Source: Haemophilus parainfluenzae
GTDB lineage: Bacteria; Pseudomonadota; Gammaproteobacteria; Enterobacterales; Pasteurellaceae
NCBI RefSeq assembly: GCF_900450995.1
Contig: NZ_UGHY01000002.1
Span: 694,501 to 758,500 of the forward strand
Reading direction: 5' to 3'
DNA length: 64,000 bases
Position 1 is the stretch's first letter; each line of letters starts with the position of its first letter. This document shows, in pieces, positions 37,118 to 48,066 of the stretch. Below the pieces are notes generated by a model. The model was not told the DNA's origin and searched no databases. It worked only from the letters and a program-made list of their open reading frames with translations. The position numbers were made by a program, and so were the translations under genes.

Positions 37118-38626
37118 TTAAAGTGTCGGCATACTAAATGCAGCATTTTCAATTACATATTTATTTGGCCAACGTGTTGTCGTTGTTTTCATCTTCGTAT
37201 AGAAACGAACGCCATCTGGTCCATAAACATTTAAGGTGCTGTAAGATGAATGTTTCCAACCACCGAAGCAATGGAATGACATTGGTACTGGAATTGGCAC
37301 GTTAATGCCCACCATACCAGCCTGAACGTGATATGCAAACTCACGAGCAGCACCACCATCAGAGGTAAAGATAGCTGTACCGTTTCCATAAGGATGCTCA
37401 TTAATTAACTTCATTGCTTCTTCAAAGCTTTTCGCTCTGACAATACCTAATACAGGCCCAAAGATCTCTTCTTTATAAATCACCATATCGGAAGTGACAT
37501 TATCGAACAAAGAACCACCGATAAAGAAACCATTTTCATGACCAGCAGGTTTTTTACCTCGACCATCAACAATAAGTGTTGCACCTTCTTCCACAGCGGT
37601 TGTAATGTAATTTATCACATTGTTGAGATGTTGCTGAGTAATTAATGGACCAAAATCCATCTCTTTTTCACCATCTTTTGGAATACCTGGACCATAACGC
37701 AGTGCTTCTACTTTTGGTTTTAAAGCTGCCACTAATTTATCTGCAGTTTCATCATCAATCGTAACAGCCAATGCTAGTGCCATACAACGTTCACCCGCAG
37801 CACCAAATGCCGCACCTAATAAAGCATTTGCGGTAGATTCAATATCTGCATCCGGCATAATTAATGCATGGTTTTTCGCGGCACCAAAAGTTTGTACGCG
37901 TTTGCCGAATTCAGAACCGACTTTATATACATGTGCTGCAGCTGGTGTAGAACCCACAAAACTCACAGCATGAACACGCGGATCACGCAATAAAACTTCA
38001 TTATCATGACGATCACCATGTACTACATTAAATACGCCATCTGGTAAACCTGCTTCTTTTAACAATTCAGCCAAACGAATAGATAAGGAAGGATCTGCTT
38101 TAGCCGGTTTTAAAATGAAAGTATTACCGCAAGCTAATGCAATTGGGAACATCCACATTGGCACCATTGCAGGGAAGTTAAACGGTGTAATACCAACAGT
38201 TACCCCTAGTGGTTGCAAAGATGAATGAATATCGATGCCACGCCCTGCTTGCTCTGAAAATTCACCTTTTAATAAATGAGGAATACCGCATGAGAATTCA
38301 ACAACTTCTAAACCACGAGTTAATTCACCACAAGCATCAGAATAAACCTTACCATGCTCCTCTACAATTAAACGAGCTAATGAATCCCAATCTCTTTCTA
38401 GCAATTCTTTAAATTTAAACATAATCCGGGCACGACGTAGCGGAGAGGTTGCTGACCAATCAGCAAAAGCTTTATGTGCTACTTCGATAGCTTCATTTAC
38501 ATCATCCGGAGTACTCATAATCACTTGGCGAATTTGCTCACCTGTTGCAGGATTATAAATTGGATGCGCTTTTGTCCCTCTGCTTGGTACTTGTTTACCA
38601 TTAATAAAGTTATAAACAGTTTCCAT
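37118..38626 (-). CDS. iolA: CoA-acylating methylmalonate/malonate-semialdehyde dehydrogenase
   Basis: Converts malonate semialdehyde to acetyl-CoA and CO2 with NAD+ and CoA, closing the inositol pathway. 502 residues from ATG 38626 (GGAG 7 nt upstream). It has NAD-site motifs ITPFNFPAMVPMWMFPIALA and SFVGSTPAAAHVY. The catalytic Cys is in GAAGERCMALALAV (about 284), and EEIFGPVLGIVR follows. The in-frame ATG at 38641 overlaps the ribosome site. Confidence 0.95.
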   Translation of the reverse strand: METVYNFINGKQVPSRGTKAHPIYNPATGEQIRQVIMSTPDDVNEAIEVAHKAFADWSATSPLRRARIMFKFKELLERDWDSLARLIVEEHGKVYSDACGELTRGLEVVEFSCGIPHLLKGEFSEQAGRGIDIHSSLQPLGVTVGITPFNFPAMVPMWMFPIALACGNTFILKPAKADPSLSIRLAELLKEAGLPDGVFNVVHGDRHDNEVLLRDPRVHAVSFVGSTPAAAHVYKVGSEFGKRVQTFGAAKNHALIMPDADIESTANALLGAAFGAAGERCMALALAVTIDDETADKLVAALKPKVEALRYGPGIPKDGEKEMDFGPLITQQHLNNVINYITTAVEEGATLIVDGRGKKPAGHENGFFIGGSLFDNVTSDMVIYKEEIFGPVLGIVRAKSFEEAMKLINEHPYGNGTAIFTSDGGAAREFAYHVQAGMVGINVPIPVPMSFHCFGGWKHSSYSTLNVYGPDGVRFYTKMKTTTTRWPNKYVIENAAFSMPTL

Positions 38627-38734
38627 TTTGAACTCCTTCATACAGTTTCAGAAATTAAGATGCGACAAATGAATAACAACTTGCATAAAAAACAATACTC
38701 ATTCTTTAAATCTAGTATAGAGTAGGCAAACAAA

Positions 38735-38785
38735 TTGAACATTTCAATCCATTTATTGAAATATTGGATATTTTATTTCATTTAT
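38735..38785. promoter_or_regulatory. Divergent iolA/iolB region with TTTCAAT/ATTGAAA motifs
   Basis: TTTCAAT-CCATTT-ATTGAAA (about 38742-38761), followed by TATTTTATTTCA, reuses the TGAAA/TTTCA half-sites seen at iolC/iolD but in a different arrangement. Candidate RpiR-regulator site; weak evidence. Confidence 0.4.
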
Positions 38786-38880
38786 GTGATCTATGTCTGA
38801 TTTTTTAGAAATCTCGCTAGATTAATTCAGTGAACGGAGTATTATCTTAAGAAGTTATTCGGCTATTTTAGGAGCATGAA

Positions 38881-39711
38881 ATGAGTTATTTACTATCCAA
38901 ATCACGAAAAGATCATCCTGAAAAGAATGGTGAAGTACAAAAAATCACCCCAAAAACAGCGAATTGGGAGTACGTTGGTTTTGAAATGTACCATCTACAA
39001 GAAGAGCAAAAACTAACTTTCGATACTGAAAATACTGAAACCTGTTTTGTTCTCGTTGCTGGTAAAGCTACTATTGTTACATCCCAAGCCACTTTCGAGC
39101 ATATTGGTAATCGCGCCTCTCCATTTGAGCGGATTCCACCTTATTCAGTCTATGTTCCACACCAACAAAAAGTACAAATCAAAGCTGAAAGTTATTTAGA
39201 ATTGGCTGTTTGTAGAGCACCAAGTCAAGGTAGTTTACCAATTCGTTTAATTAAACCAGAGGATGTTGGTGTAGAAAAACGCGGATATGGAAATAATAAA
39301 CGCTTAGTACATAATATTCTCCCTGAAACTGAAACCGCAGATGCCTTATTGGTTGTTGAAGTATTTACAGATGAAGGCAATACGAGTTCTTTCCCTAGCC
39401 ATAAACACGACGATAAAAACTCTCCGACTGAAACCTATTTGGAAGAAACCTACTATCATCGTTTCTCACCATCACAGGGTTTTGCATTACAACGAGTTTA
39501 TACTGATGACCGTTCACTAGATGAATGTATGGCTGTGTATGATGGAGATGTTGTTCAAGTACCCAAAGGATACCATCCAGTCTCAACTATTGCAGGTTAT
39601 GACAATTATTATTTAAATGTTATGGCTGGTCCTGTAAGAAAATGGCGGTTTACTTGGGAACAAGATCATTCTTGGATTAATAGTGAAAAATATGCAGATA
39701 AATTTAAATAA
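38881..39711 (+). CDS. iolB: 5-deoxy-glucuronate isomerase
   Basis: 276-residue double-cupin enzyme that converts 5-deoxy-D-glucuronate to 2-deoxy-5-keto-D-gluconate. It has cupin metal-ligand motifs (SFPSHKHDDKNSPTETYLEE with His-x-His and Glu, about 175-195) and GYHPVSTIAGYDNYYLNVMAG. ATG 38881 follows AGGAG. Monocistronic and divergent from iolA. Confidence 0.94.
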   Translation: MSYLLSKSRKDHPEKNGEVQKITPKTANWEYVGFEMYHLQEEQKLTFDTENTETCFVLVAGKATIVTSQATFEHIGNRASPFERIPPYSVYVPHQQKVQIKAESYLELAVCRAPSQGSLPIRLIKPEDVGVEKRGYGNNKRLVHNILPETETADALLVVEVFTDEGNTSSFPSHKHDDKNSPTETYLEETYYHRFSPSQGFALQRVYTDDRSLDECMAVYDGDVVQVPKGYHPVSTIAGYDNYYLNVMAGPVRKWRFTWEQDHSWINSEKYADKFK

Positions 39712-39764
39712 TTTGAGATATTATCTTTGGCTAAGAAAAATATTTTCTAAATCTGTATAAACAA

Positions 39765-39789
39765 AAAACCCGACATTACGTCGGGTTTT
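39765..39789. terminator. Bidirectional terminator between iolB and rplI
   Basis: AAAACCCGAC-ATTAC-GTCGGGTTTT between convergent genes, with T runs on both strands. Confidence 0.9.
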
Positions 39790-39811
39790 CTTTTATCAAA
39801 AACTTTGATAA

Positions 39812-40261
39812 TTATTCTGCAACAACGATAACATCTAATGTTGCAAATACTTCGCCGTGAAGTTGGAAACGAACATCGTGATCACCAAGAGTACGGATTG
39901 GACCGTTTGGTAAACGAACTTCGCTTTTCGCAATTTCAACGCCTGCTGCAGTTACTGCTTCTGCTACATCACGAGTAGTGATTGCGCCGAATAAACGACC
40001 TTCATCACCTGCTTTAGATGCGATAGTTACAGAACCTAATGCAGTCACTTGTGCTGCGCGAGCTTGAGCTGCTGCTAAACTTGCTGCTGCCGCTGCTTCT
40101 AACTCTGCACGACGTGCTTCAAAGTGTTCAATGTTAGCTTTAGTTGCCATAACTGCTTTACCTTGTGGGATTAAGAAGTTACGAGCGAAACCTGATTTAA
40201 CATTAACTTGATCACCTACGTTACCGAGGTGAACGATTTTATCTAAAAGAATTACTTGCAT
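39812..40261 (-). CDS. rplI: 50S ribosomal protein L9
   Basis: 149 residues. The N-terminal domain starts [36 protein letters not shown] in pieces typical of L9, followed by a long alanine-rich helix (about 50-75) and the C-terminal domain [13 protein letters not shown]. Last gene of rpsF-priB-rpsR-rplI, 14 bp after rpsR. Confidence 0.97.
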   Translation of the reverse strand: MQVILLDKIVHLGNVGDQVNVKSGFARNFLIPQGKAVMATKANIEHFEARRAELEAAAAASLAAAQARAAQVTALGSVTIASKAGDEGRLFGAITTRDVAEAVTAAGVEIAKSEVRLPNGPIRTLGDHDVRFQLHGEVFATLDVIVVAE

Positions 40262-40275
40262 TTCCTAACTCCTTC

Positions 40276-40830
<555 letters not shown>

Positions 40831-40844
<14 letters not shown>

Positions 40845-41208
40845 CCTCAAAATCGTTGTTTTCAACTTCAGCTAAAGGTTTACGTTCTTCTTTAGCCGCT
40901 TTCATTGGGGACGCTTCGGTTACGGCGTGCTTAGTATGGATAACAAGACTGCGTAATACAGCATCGTTATAACGGAAAGTCGTTTCTAGCTCGTCGATGA
41001 CTTGTTGAGGCGCTTCTACATTCATAAGCACATAGTGTGCTTTGTGTAATTTGTTAATTGGGTACGCTAATTGACGACGACCCCAATCTTCTAGGCGATG
41101 AACTTGACCACCAGCTTCTTTAACAGAACCTGTGTAACGTTCGATCATACCTGGTACTTGCTCGCTTTGGTCCGGATGAACCATAAACACGATTTCGTAG
41201 TGACGCAT
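40831..41208 (-). CDS. rpsF: 30S ribosomal protein S6
   Basis: 125 residues starting [20 protein letters not shown], with the acidic C-terminal tail ([10 protein letters not shown]) seen in S6. First gene of the operon, with overlap into priB. Confidence 0.97.
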
Positions 41209-41211
41209 TAC

Positions 41212-41300
41212 TGCTCCTTACGGGTTAATCAGCCTTTGACGTAGATTAGCCACCAATCTGCAAAGGCAAGGAACGAAAAAATGAACGTGGCTAAGGGCGC
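41212..41300 (-). promoter_or_regulatory. Candidate S6:S18 autoregulatory leader of rpsF
   Basis: On the minus strand GCCTTTG (41267-41261) pairs with CAAAGGC (41238-41232) around an inner stem AGATT/AATCT. ACCCG and the AAGGAG ribosome site follow before the ATG. A leader hairpin bound by the S6:S18 complex is known upstream of rpsF in many bacteria. The exact CCG-bulge motif was not confirmed here. Confidence 0.5.
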
Positions 41301-41302
41301 TG

Positions 41303-41330
41303 ATTATACAGATTTTTTTCCAGACTTCAA
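41303..41330 (-). promoter_or_regulatory. Promoter of the rpsF operon
   Basis: On the minus strand a perfect TATAAT (41308-41303) lies 16 bp from TTGAAG (41330-41325). It gives a leader of about 85 nt before rpsF. Confidence 0.6.
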
Positions 41331-41355
41331 ATAATTTGTACGCTTTTCAAACAAA

Positions 41356-41383
41356 AAAAGCCGATATCAACATATCGGCTTTT
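41356..41383 (-). terminator. Intrinsic terminator of infA
   Basis: On the minus strand AAAAGCCGATAT-GTTG-ATATCGGCTTTT is followed by TTTGTTTG, 15 bp after the infA stop. Confidence 0.9.
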
Positions 41384-41397
41384 CTTTTATTTCTAAA

Positions 41398-41661
<264 letters not shown>

Positions 41662-41847
41662 TTATAAATGAAAAACGGGCGGATTATAGCCGTTTTTGGC
41701 GTTAGACGAAAGATTAAAATAAAATTGAGCAGAAAAAAATCACATTTTTTACCAATTTGTAAATTGTATCAAGACTTAGGAATGATTTACAAAAGAAAAA
41801 CTTCCCCTATAATTGGTACATAGTAATCTCTTAGATGGTATAAAGAA

Positions 41848-42921
41848 ATGAATAAAACATTACTAAGTAATAATAATCACCCCAATATTTCATTAACCTG
41901 TCAAAAATTTCAATATGGCGGAGGTATGGAACGATATCTTATTGATATTGTTAATGGATTCTCTCTGGCAAACATTACACCTAAAATTTACTCTGCCAAG
42001 TTTGATACTGCATTACCTGAATATGATTTAATTAATCCAGTTAAGATTAATCTTTCTTTTGTTCCTAAAAAATTGAGAACCTCGTTTCTTTCCTATTTTT
42101 CAAATAAATATAAAGAAACATCAGAAGTCTCACTTACCACCTCTTATACCCTATCTGACGTGGTTATTTGTGGTGGAAATCATAAAGGATATCTACAAGC
42201 ATCAAAGAAAAAGCCAAGCATATCAGATCGATTTAAAATCATGGGTGAACAAAAATCCTTAAATCAATCAAAATATGTCATCGCTCATTCTGCATTAATG
42301 AAAAAAGAACTCGTTGAGTTATATCATATCCCAGAAAACAAAATTGACGTGATTTATCCTCCTATTAATACAGATAAATTCACACAAATCAATGAAGAAG
42401 AAAGAGTGAAGCTCAGAGAAAAGTTAGGTTTCAAAAAAGATGAAATCATTTACCTATTCCCTTCTACTGGGCATACGCGAAAAGGTTTCGATGTTTTGAA
42501 AAAATATTTTGAAAAAACTCTGTTGCCTATTCGCTTAGTGGTAGCAGGAACGCCTGTAGAAGAAAATCCTAAAATCTCTTCGCTTGGTTTTTGCAAAAAT
42601 ATGCCTGAATTATATCAAGCGGCAGATTTCACCATTATGGCATCTCAATATGAGCCATTTGGGCTTGTTGGACTAGAATCCATATTATCTGGTACGCCAG
42701 TTATTTTTTCTGAAAACATGGGATGCCTAGAAGTATTACAACATGAATTTGGCTATACATTTTCTAGAGAAAACATGAATACATTGGATGATGCAATTCA
42801 AAAATCAGTAAAACAAGCATCTGAACATCAACATCGTATTCTCAATCCAATGGACTGTATTCGTTATAATCCAAGTTTGAGTCATCATATTAAAACAATA
42901 CTGGAACTCATCGCTAAATGA
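41848..42921 (+). CDS. Glycosyltransferase, GT4 family
   Basis: 357 residues of the GT-B fold. The N-terminal acceptor half has CQKFQYGGGMERYLIDIVNG. The C-terminal donor half has IDVIYPPINTDKF, FPSTGHTRKGFDVL and the GT4 EX7E-type motif SQYEPFGLVGLESILSGTPVI (about 270-290). Probably adds a sugar to lipooligosaccharide; donor and acceptor are unknown. No repeat tract is seen in it, so it is not phase variable by that route. Monocistronic between infA and ksgA. Confidence 0.85.
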   Translation: MNKTLLSNNNHPNISLTCQKFQYGGGMERYLIDIVNGFSLANITPKIYSAKFDTALPEYDLINPVKINLSFVPKKLRTSFLSYFSNKYKETSEVSLTTSYTLSDVVICGGNHKGYLQASKKKPSISDRFKIMGEQKSLNQSKYVIAHSALMKKELVELYHIPENKIDVIYPPINTDKFTQINEEERVKLREKLGFKKDEIIYLFPSTGHTRKGFDVLKKYFEKTLLPIRLVVAGTPVEENPKISSLGFCKNMPELYQAADFTIMASQYEPFGLVGLESILSGTPVIFSENMGCLEVLQHEFGYTFSRENMNTLDDAIQKSVKQASEHQHRILNPMDCIRYNPSLSHHIKTILELIAK

Positions 42922-43004
42922 TATTGCCCATGACAGTTACACTAAAATTTACAAAAGAAATACAGGCTCTATAATAACCGCACTTTTCTTATTAAATAGT
43001 ACTT

Positions 43005-43868
43005 ATGAATTCAAAAAAACACTTAGGCCATACCGCACGTAAACGTTTTGGTCAAAACTTTTTACATGATACTTCTGTAATTCAAGGTATCGTGGCGGCG
43101 ATTTACCCACAACCCAATCAATTCTTAGTGGAAATTGGTCCGGGACTTGGTGCATTAACAGAGCCTGTTGGTGAACTTGTCGATCATCTGACTGTGATAG
43201 AGCTTGACCGAGATCTTGCAGAACGTTTACGTCATCATCCATTTTTACATCAAAAACTCACTGTTATTGAAACGGATGCGATGCAATTTGATTTTAGTGA
43301 GCTTTATACAAAAGAAAATTTGTCAGAAAAAGGGCAAAAATTACGTGTATTTGGTAACTTGCCATACAACATTTCTACGCCATTGATGTTCCACTTATTT
43401 AAGTACCATGATGTAATTCAAGACATGCACTTCATGCTACAAAAAGAAGTGGTGAAACGCTTATGTGCTGGACCAAATAGCAAAGCTTATGGCCGCTTAA
43501 CCATTATGGCGCAATATTTCTGCCAAGTGATGCCTGTACTTGAAGTGCCACCTTCTGCATTTAAACCTGCACCGAAAGTGGATTCAGCCGTTGTGCGTTT
43601 AATTCCGCATAAGGAATTGCCGCACCCAGTGAAAGATTTATATTGGTTGAACCGTGTTTGCTCCCAAGCGTTTAATCAACGTCGAAAAACATTACGCAAT
43701 GCACTTTCAACACTATTTTCACCTGAAAATCTGACCGCACTTGGTATTGATTTAAATGCACGTGCAGAAAATTTGGCTATCGCAGATTATGCGCGCTTAG
43801 CGAACTGGTTGGCGGATAATCCTCCTGCTGATGTCAATAAAGATGAAATCTTAGATTCAGAAGAGTAA
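43005..43868 (+). CDS. ksgA: 16S rRNA (adenine(1518)-N6/adenine(1519)-N6)-dimethyltransferase
   Basis: 287 residues. SAM-binding motif [14 protein letters not shown], adenine-site motif IV in [18 protein letters not shown]-terminal helical domain with [12 protein letters not shown]. Dimethylates helix 45 during late 30S assembly. apaH follows after 15 bp, with an uptake-like sequence between. Confidence 0.96.
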   Translation: MNSKKHLGHTARKRFGQNFLHDTSVIQGIVAAIYPQPNQFLVEIGPGLGALTEPVGELVDHLTVIELDRDLAERLRHHPFLHQKLTVIETDAMQFDFSELYTKENLSEKGQKLRVFGNLPYNISTPLMFHLFKYHDVIQDMHFMLQKEVVKRLCAGPNSKAYGRLTIMAQYFCQVMPVLEVPPSAFKPAPKVDSAVVRLIPHKELPHPVKDLYWLNRVCSQAFNQRRKTLRNALSTLFSPENLTALGIDLNARAENLAIADYARLANWLADNPPADVNKDEILDSEE

Positions 43869-43883
43869 AAAGAGCGGTCAAAA

Positions 43884-44711
43884 ATGGCAACCTATTTCGT
43901 CGGTGATTTACAAGGCTGTTATGATGAATTACAGCTTTTATTAGAGCGTGTAGATTTCAATCCTACGCAAGATAAACTTTATCTTGTGGGGGATCTTGTC
44001 GCGCGTGGGGATAAATCACTTGAATGTCTTCGTTTCGTAAAATCACTTGGTAATGCGGCGCAAACCGTACTAGGGAATCACGATTTACATTTAATTGCGA
44101 CCGCACTAGGTATTAAAAAAGTAAAATTGCGTGATCGTGTCGATGCCATTTTTAATGCGCCCGATTTTAATGAGCTGATTCATTGGTTACGCCACCAACC
44201 ATTACTTGTACATAATGAAGAATTAAACTTCCTGATGGCACATGCCGGTATTGCGCCAGATTGGGATTTGGAAACTGCGAAAGCTTGCGCAGCTGAAGTT
44301 GAACAGATTTTACAGCACGGCGATTTTCATTATCTCATTGAAAATATGTATTCTGAACAGCCTGATCGCTGGTCACCTTATTTACAGGGCTTAGCGCGCC
44401 ATCGCTACATTATTAATGCTTTCACTCGAATGCGTTTTTGCTATTTAGATCATCGCTTTGATTTTGCTTGTAAATCTCCTTTAAAAGATGCACCAGCGGA
44501 GCTCACGCCTTGGTTTAATTTAGATAATCCACTTTATAAACAAATTCCCATTGTCTTTGGGCACTGGGCAAGTTTAGTGGATGAACCTACACCACAAGGT
44601 ATTTATGCACTAGATACGGGATGCGTGTGGAATAATCGAATGACTATGTTGCGTTGGGAAGACAAACAGTTCTTCACGCAAAGTGCGGTCAAAAATTACA
44701 GTGATTTTTAA
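43884..44711 (+). CDS. apaH: Bis(5'-nucleosyl)-tetraphosphatase (symmetrical)
   Basis: 275 residues of the metallophosphoesterase family, splitting Ap4A and related alarmones or cap nucleotides to ADP. Motifs [29 protein letters not shown] and FGHWASL carry the metal ligands. Cotranscribed with ksgA, as is common. Confidence 0.96.
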   Translation: MATYFVGDLQGCYDELQLLLERVDFNPTQDKLYLVGDLVARGDKSLECLRFVKSLGNAAQTVLGNHDLHLIATALGIKKVKLRDRVDAIFNAPDFNELIHWLRHQPLLVHNEELNFLMAHAGIAPDWDLETAKACAAEVEQILQHGDFHYLIENMYSEQPDRWSPYLQGLARHRYIINAFTRMRFCYLDHRFDFACKSPLKDAPAELTPWFNLDNPLYKQIPIVFGHWASLVDEPTPQGIYALDTGCVWNNRMTMLRWEDKQFFTQSAVKNYSDF

Positions 44712-44720
44712 GGAAACGCT

Positions 44721-45344
44721 ATGCTCTCGCTTACGACTGAATCTTGTGAACTGTTCAATATTCCTTTCTATCAATTCGCCCAAATGAAAAAATTCTGCCC
44801 GGAAGATATTCCGGCGATTAAAGCTGATTACAAATTACATTGGGATAACTGGAAAGCGATTATTCAAGAAGTGGCGAAGCAACTTGGCATGCCTTTTGCG
44901 AAACCTCATATCGAAAGTTGGACCAATGGCTGGCAGGTTCGAGCACATTTCTTCGCTTATTTTAAATACGAGTTTAATCAAAATTCTGCAGCCATTTTTT
45001 CAGTGTTATTAAATCGTCGCCGACTAAGAGTATGTTTAGATTGGCATTGCTATCGTGCTGATCGCTCACAAATTAATGTGCAACAATATAATCAGTGGCT
45101 TGATCAATTTGATTTCAAACAATTTGCTGATTTTGATATTTGGCGAGAAGATGAAAGCGAATATGATGATTTTCGCCAAGTGAAGCGCATTTCTGAAAAA
45201 GATCTTCTCTTACGCTCAGATGAGGATTTTTGGTGCATAGGGAAAAGCATTGAAAAAGCTGAACTTTATCAAATTGATCCCGTTTCATTTATCACAAAAA
45301 CCATTCAACAATTACAACCACTTTACGATCGTTGCCATCAATAA
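44721..45344 (+). CDS. HI_0552-family protein of unknown function
   Basis: 207 residues, no signal peptide or membrane segment, rich in aromatic and acidic residues (NGWQVRAHFFAYFKYEF, LDWHCYRADRSQIN). It resembles the Haemophilus HI_0552 family, a Pasteurellaceae gene found after apaH. The family has been labelled glucose-6-phosphate dehydrogenase-like, but no NADP-binding or G6PD motif is visible. Function is not known. Lies 9 bp after apaH. Confidence 0.8.
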   Translation: MLSLTTESCELFNIPFYQFAQMKKFCPEDIPAIKADYKLHWDNWKAIIQEVAKQLGMPFAKPHIESWTNGWQVRAHFFAYFKYEFNQNSAAIFSVLLNRRRLRVCLDWHCYRADRSQINVQQYNQWLDQFDFKQFADFDIWREDESEYDDFRQVKRISEKDLLLRSDEDFWCIGKSIEKAELYQIDPVSFITKTIQQLQPLYDRCHQ

Positions 45345-45444
45345 AGTGCGGTTATTTCTATTAAATTTTTTCGTCTTGTTTATTTGTTATGCTATCATTA
45401 CATTAGTTTAACATTTTTAACAATTTTGCTTTTAGGAGTACTTT

Positions 45445-46779
45445 ATGAAAAACGTCGTGATCGTTGGCGGTGGTGCTGGCGGCATAGAGTTAGCGACATT
45501 TTTAGGCGACAAATTAGGTCGCAAAAAACAGGCTAAAGTGACGCTTGTGGATCGCAATGCAACCCACTTGTGGAAACCCTTATTACATGAAATTGCTACG
45601 GGCGTGATGGATGATGGCACAGATTCTCTGAGCTATCGCGCACATGGTAAAAATCACCATTTCAGTTTTGAACAGGGTTCAATCACACGTATTAATCGTG
45701 AGCAAAAATATGTTGAACTAGCCCCCGTTTATGGGCAAGAAGGCGATATGCTCGTAGTTGCGCGCCGTATTCCTTATGATTACTTAGTGATTGCGATCGG
45801 TAGTAAATCGAACGATTTCAATACAAAAGGCGTCGCTGATAACTGTATTTTCTTGGATAGTTCTGATCAAGCACTTCGCTTCCAACAAAGAATGTTGGAA
45901 TTATTCCTTAAATTCTCAGAAAACCGTGCATTAGACGATATTGGTGAAGAAGAATTTAAACAGAAATTGGTCGATGAGAGCAAAGTCAATATTGCGATTG
46001 TTGGCGGTGGTGCTACTGGCGTGGAATTAACCGCAGAGCTTTATCATGCAACTGAAGACTTATCTTCTTATGGTTACGGCAAAATTGATAATTCTTGCTT
46101 GCAAGTCACCTTAGTTGAAGCAGGTCCTCGCTTATTACCGGCTCTACCTGAAAATTTATCTGCAGCGGTATTAGATGAATTGCAAGAAATGGGGGCAAAC
46201 GTGAAATTAAATACGATGATCACCGAAGCCCAACCAAATACGCTTATCACCAAAGATGGCGAAGAAATCAAAGCGGATCTTATTGTGTGGGCGGCAGGTG
46301 TTCGCACCTCAACGGTGACACAGCAATTCGATGGATTAGAGCTTAACCGCATCAATCAATTAGTAGTAAAAGATACTCTCCAAACCACAGTGGATGACAG
46401 TATTTTTGCCATTGGCGACTGTGCGGCATTAATGCAACCAAATGGAAAATTAGTCCCTCCAAGAGCGCAAGCAGCACATCAGATGGCAAAAGCCTGTGCA
46501 AAAAATATCTTTGCACTTTTTGAGCAAAAACCATTAAAAGCATTCAAATACAACGACAAAGGAACTTTGGTTTCTCTTTCAAGCTTTACCGCATTGGGTA
46601 GCATTTCAAATAAATTTGGGAAAAACCCACTAACTGTTCAAGGTAAATTTGCACAGTTTGCGTATGTGTCTTTATATCGTATGCATCAACATGCTTTGCA
46701 TGGATGTATTAAGATTGGCTTGATTATTTTAGTGGATAAACTTAACCACTATTTAAAACCAAGATTGAAATTACATTAA
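45445..46779 (+). CDS. ndh: Type II NADH:quinone oxidoreductase
   Basis: 444 residues. Non-proton-pumping respiratory flavoprotein at the inner membrane. FAD motif VIVGGGAGGIELATFLGD, NAD motif IAIVGGGATGVELTAELYH, and a second FAD motif IFAIGDCAAL. The amphipathic C-terminus (LIILVDKLNHYLKPRLKL) anchors it. Monocistronic with AGGAG before ATG 45445. Confidence 0.95.
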   Translation: MKNVVIVGGGAGGIELATFLGDKLGRKKQAKVTLVDRNATHLWKPLLHEIATGVMDDGTDSLSYRAHGKNHHFSFEQGSITRINREQKYVELAPVYGQEGDMLVVARRIPYDYLVIAIGSKSNDFNTKGVADNCIFLDSSDQALRFQQRMLELFLKFSENRALDDIGEEEFKQKLVDESKVNIAIVGGGATGVELTAELYHATEDLSSYGYGKIDNSCLQVTLVEAGPRLLPALPENLSAAVLDELQEMGANVKLNTMITEAQPNTLITKDGEEIKADLIVWAAGVRTSTVTQQFDGLELNRINQLVVKDTLQTTVDDSIFAIGDCAALMQPNGKLVPPRAQAAHQMAKACAKNIFALFEQKPLKAFKYNDKGTLVSLSSFTALGSISNKFGKNPLTVQGKFAQFAYVSLYRMHQHALHGCIKIGLIILVDKLNHYLKPRLKLH

Positions 46780-46782
46780 GAT

Positions 46783-46819
46783 AAAAAGTGCGGTCAAATC
46801 AATTTAACCGCACTTTTTT
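46783..46819. terminator. Uptake-sequence dyad terminator between ndh and folD
   Basis: AAAAAGTGCGGT and ACCGCACTTTTT are an inverted pair 12 nt apart between convergent genes. It has an extended A/T region on both sides and is uninterrupted. Confidence 0.88.
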
Positions 46820-46824
46820 ATTTC

Positions 46825-47682
46825 TTAAACAAGTTGATTTTTATGCTCATAAGCATAAAGCGTATTAAACATCAGCATGGCAACTGTCATTGGCCCTACT
46901 CCACCCGGTACTGGCGTAATATAAGCCGCTTTTTGTCGCGCCACATCATATTCCACATCACCCACTAATTTGCCATTGATACGGTTAATGCCCACATCAA
47001 TGACTGTTGCCCCTTCTTTAATCCAATCGCCTGGAATAAAACGAGGCTTGCCGACGGCCACCACTAAAACATCCGCCTGACGAATATGATGCTCTAAATC
47101 TTTGGTGAAACGGTGTGTTACTGTGACCGTAGCACCTGCTAATAATAATTCAAGTGACATTGGACGACCCACAATATTTGAAGCCCCAACGATCACCGCA
47201 TGTTTACCGTGTAAATCAATACCGGTGGTTTCTAATAATTTCATCACGCCATAAGGGGTGCAAGCACGTAAAGTTGGGATACGTTGGCATAAACGCCCCA
47301 CATTATAAGGGTGGAAACCATCTACGTCTTTTTCAGGGCTAATACGCTCAATCACTAACGAACTATTAATCTGCTCCGGCAATGGAAGCTGTACCAAAAT
47401 TCCATCAATGGTCTCATCGGCATTTAATTGGTCAATCAGTTGTAGTAGTTCCGCCTCTGTCGTGGTTTCAGGTAAATCATAGGATTTCGAGACCATTCCA
47501 ATCTCTTCACAACTTTTACGTTTGCTACCCACATAGACTTGAGAAGCAGGATCTGCACCCACTAAAATTACTGCAAGCCCTGGAGCACGTTTACCTTGAG
47601 CACGATAATGTTCAATTTTACTGGTAACATCAGATTTGATTTTTTTTGATAGTTCAGTACCTGAAATAATTTGGGCGGTCAT
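46825..47682 (-). CDS. folD: Methylenetetrahydrofolate dehydrogenase / methenyl-THF cyclohydrolase
   Basis: 285 residues. [14 protein letters not shown] carries the catalytic Lys, [12 protein letters not shown] and [12 protein letters not shown] the folate site, [18 protein letters not shown] the NADP site, and the C-terminal [15 protein letters not shown]. Interconverts one-carbon folates. Confidence 0.97.
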   Translation of the reverse strand: MTAQIISGTELSKKIKSDVTSKIEHYRAQGKRAPGLAVILVGADPASQVYVGSKRKSCEEIGMVSKSYDLPETTTEAELLQLIDQLNADETIDGILVQLPLPEQINSSLVIERISPEKDVDGFHPYNVGRLCQRIPTLRACTPYGVMKLLETTGIDLHGKHAVIVGASNIVGRPMSLELLLAGATVTVTHRFTKDLEHHIRQADVLVVAVGKPRFIPGDWIKEGATVIDVGINRINGKLVGDVEYDVARQKAAYITPVPGGVGPMTVAMLMFNTLYAYEHKNQLV

Positions 47683-47819
47683 GCGTTTTTCCTCAAGGTG
47701 GAATTAAGTAAACGTTTGCTATTTTAACTGACAACGCCTTATTTTACAAAGACAATAAAAGAGCGGTTGAAAAAACTGGAATAATTTTGAGCAGTTGAAA
47801 GGATAATCTAAAAAATTAA

Positions 47820-47847
47820 TTGACTGAAAAGAAAAGCTCACTATAAT
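47820..47847 (+). promoter_or_regulatory. Promoter of tRNA-Pro/tRNA-Arg
   Basis: TTGACT (47820-47825), a 16-bp spacer and TATAAT (47842-47847), 13 bp before tRNA-Pro. Confidence 0.8.
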
Positions 47848-47860
47848 TGTGCTCAATCGT

Positions 47861-47937
47861 CGGCGAGTAGCGCAGCTTGGTAGCGCAACTGGTTTGGGAC
47901 CAGTGGGTCGTAGGTTCAAATCCTATCTCGCCGACCA
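47861..47937 (+). tRNA. tRNA-Pro (anticodon TGG)
   Basis: 77 nt with encoded CCA. Acceptor CGGCGAG/CTCGCCG, anticodon loop TTTGGGA, T-loop GGTTCAAATCC. Confidence 0.97.
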
Positions 47938-47989
47938 CTTCTTTTATATTTTCCTCGAAATTCCATACAAAAGATGTAACCCTTGAAAT

Positions 47990-48066
<77 letters not shown>

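Noticed and set aside
47719..47919. Minus-strand ORF overlapping tRNA-Pro
   Set aside because: It reads through the tRNA gene and its promoter; not coding.
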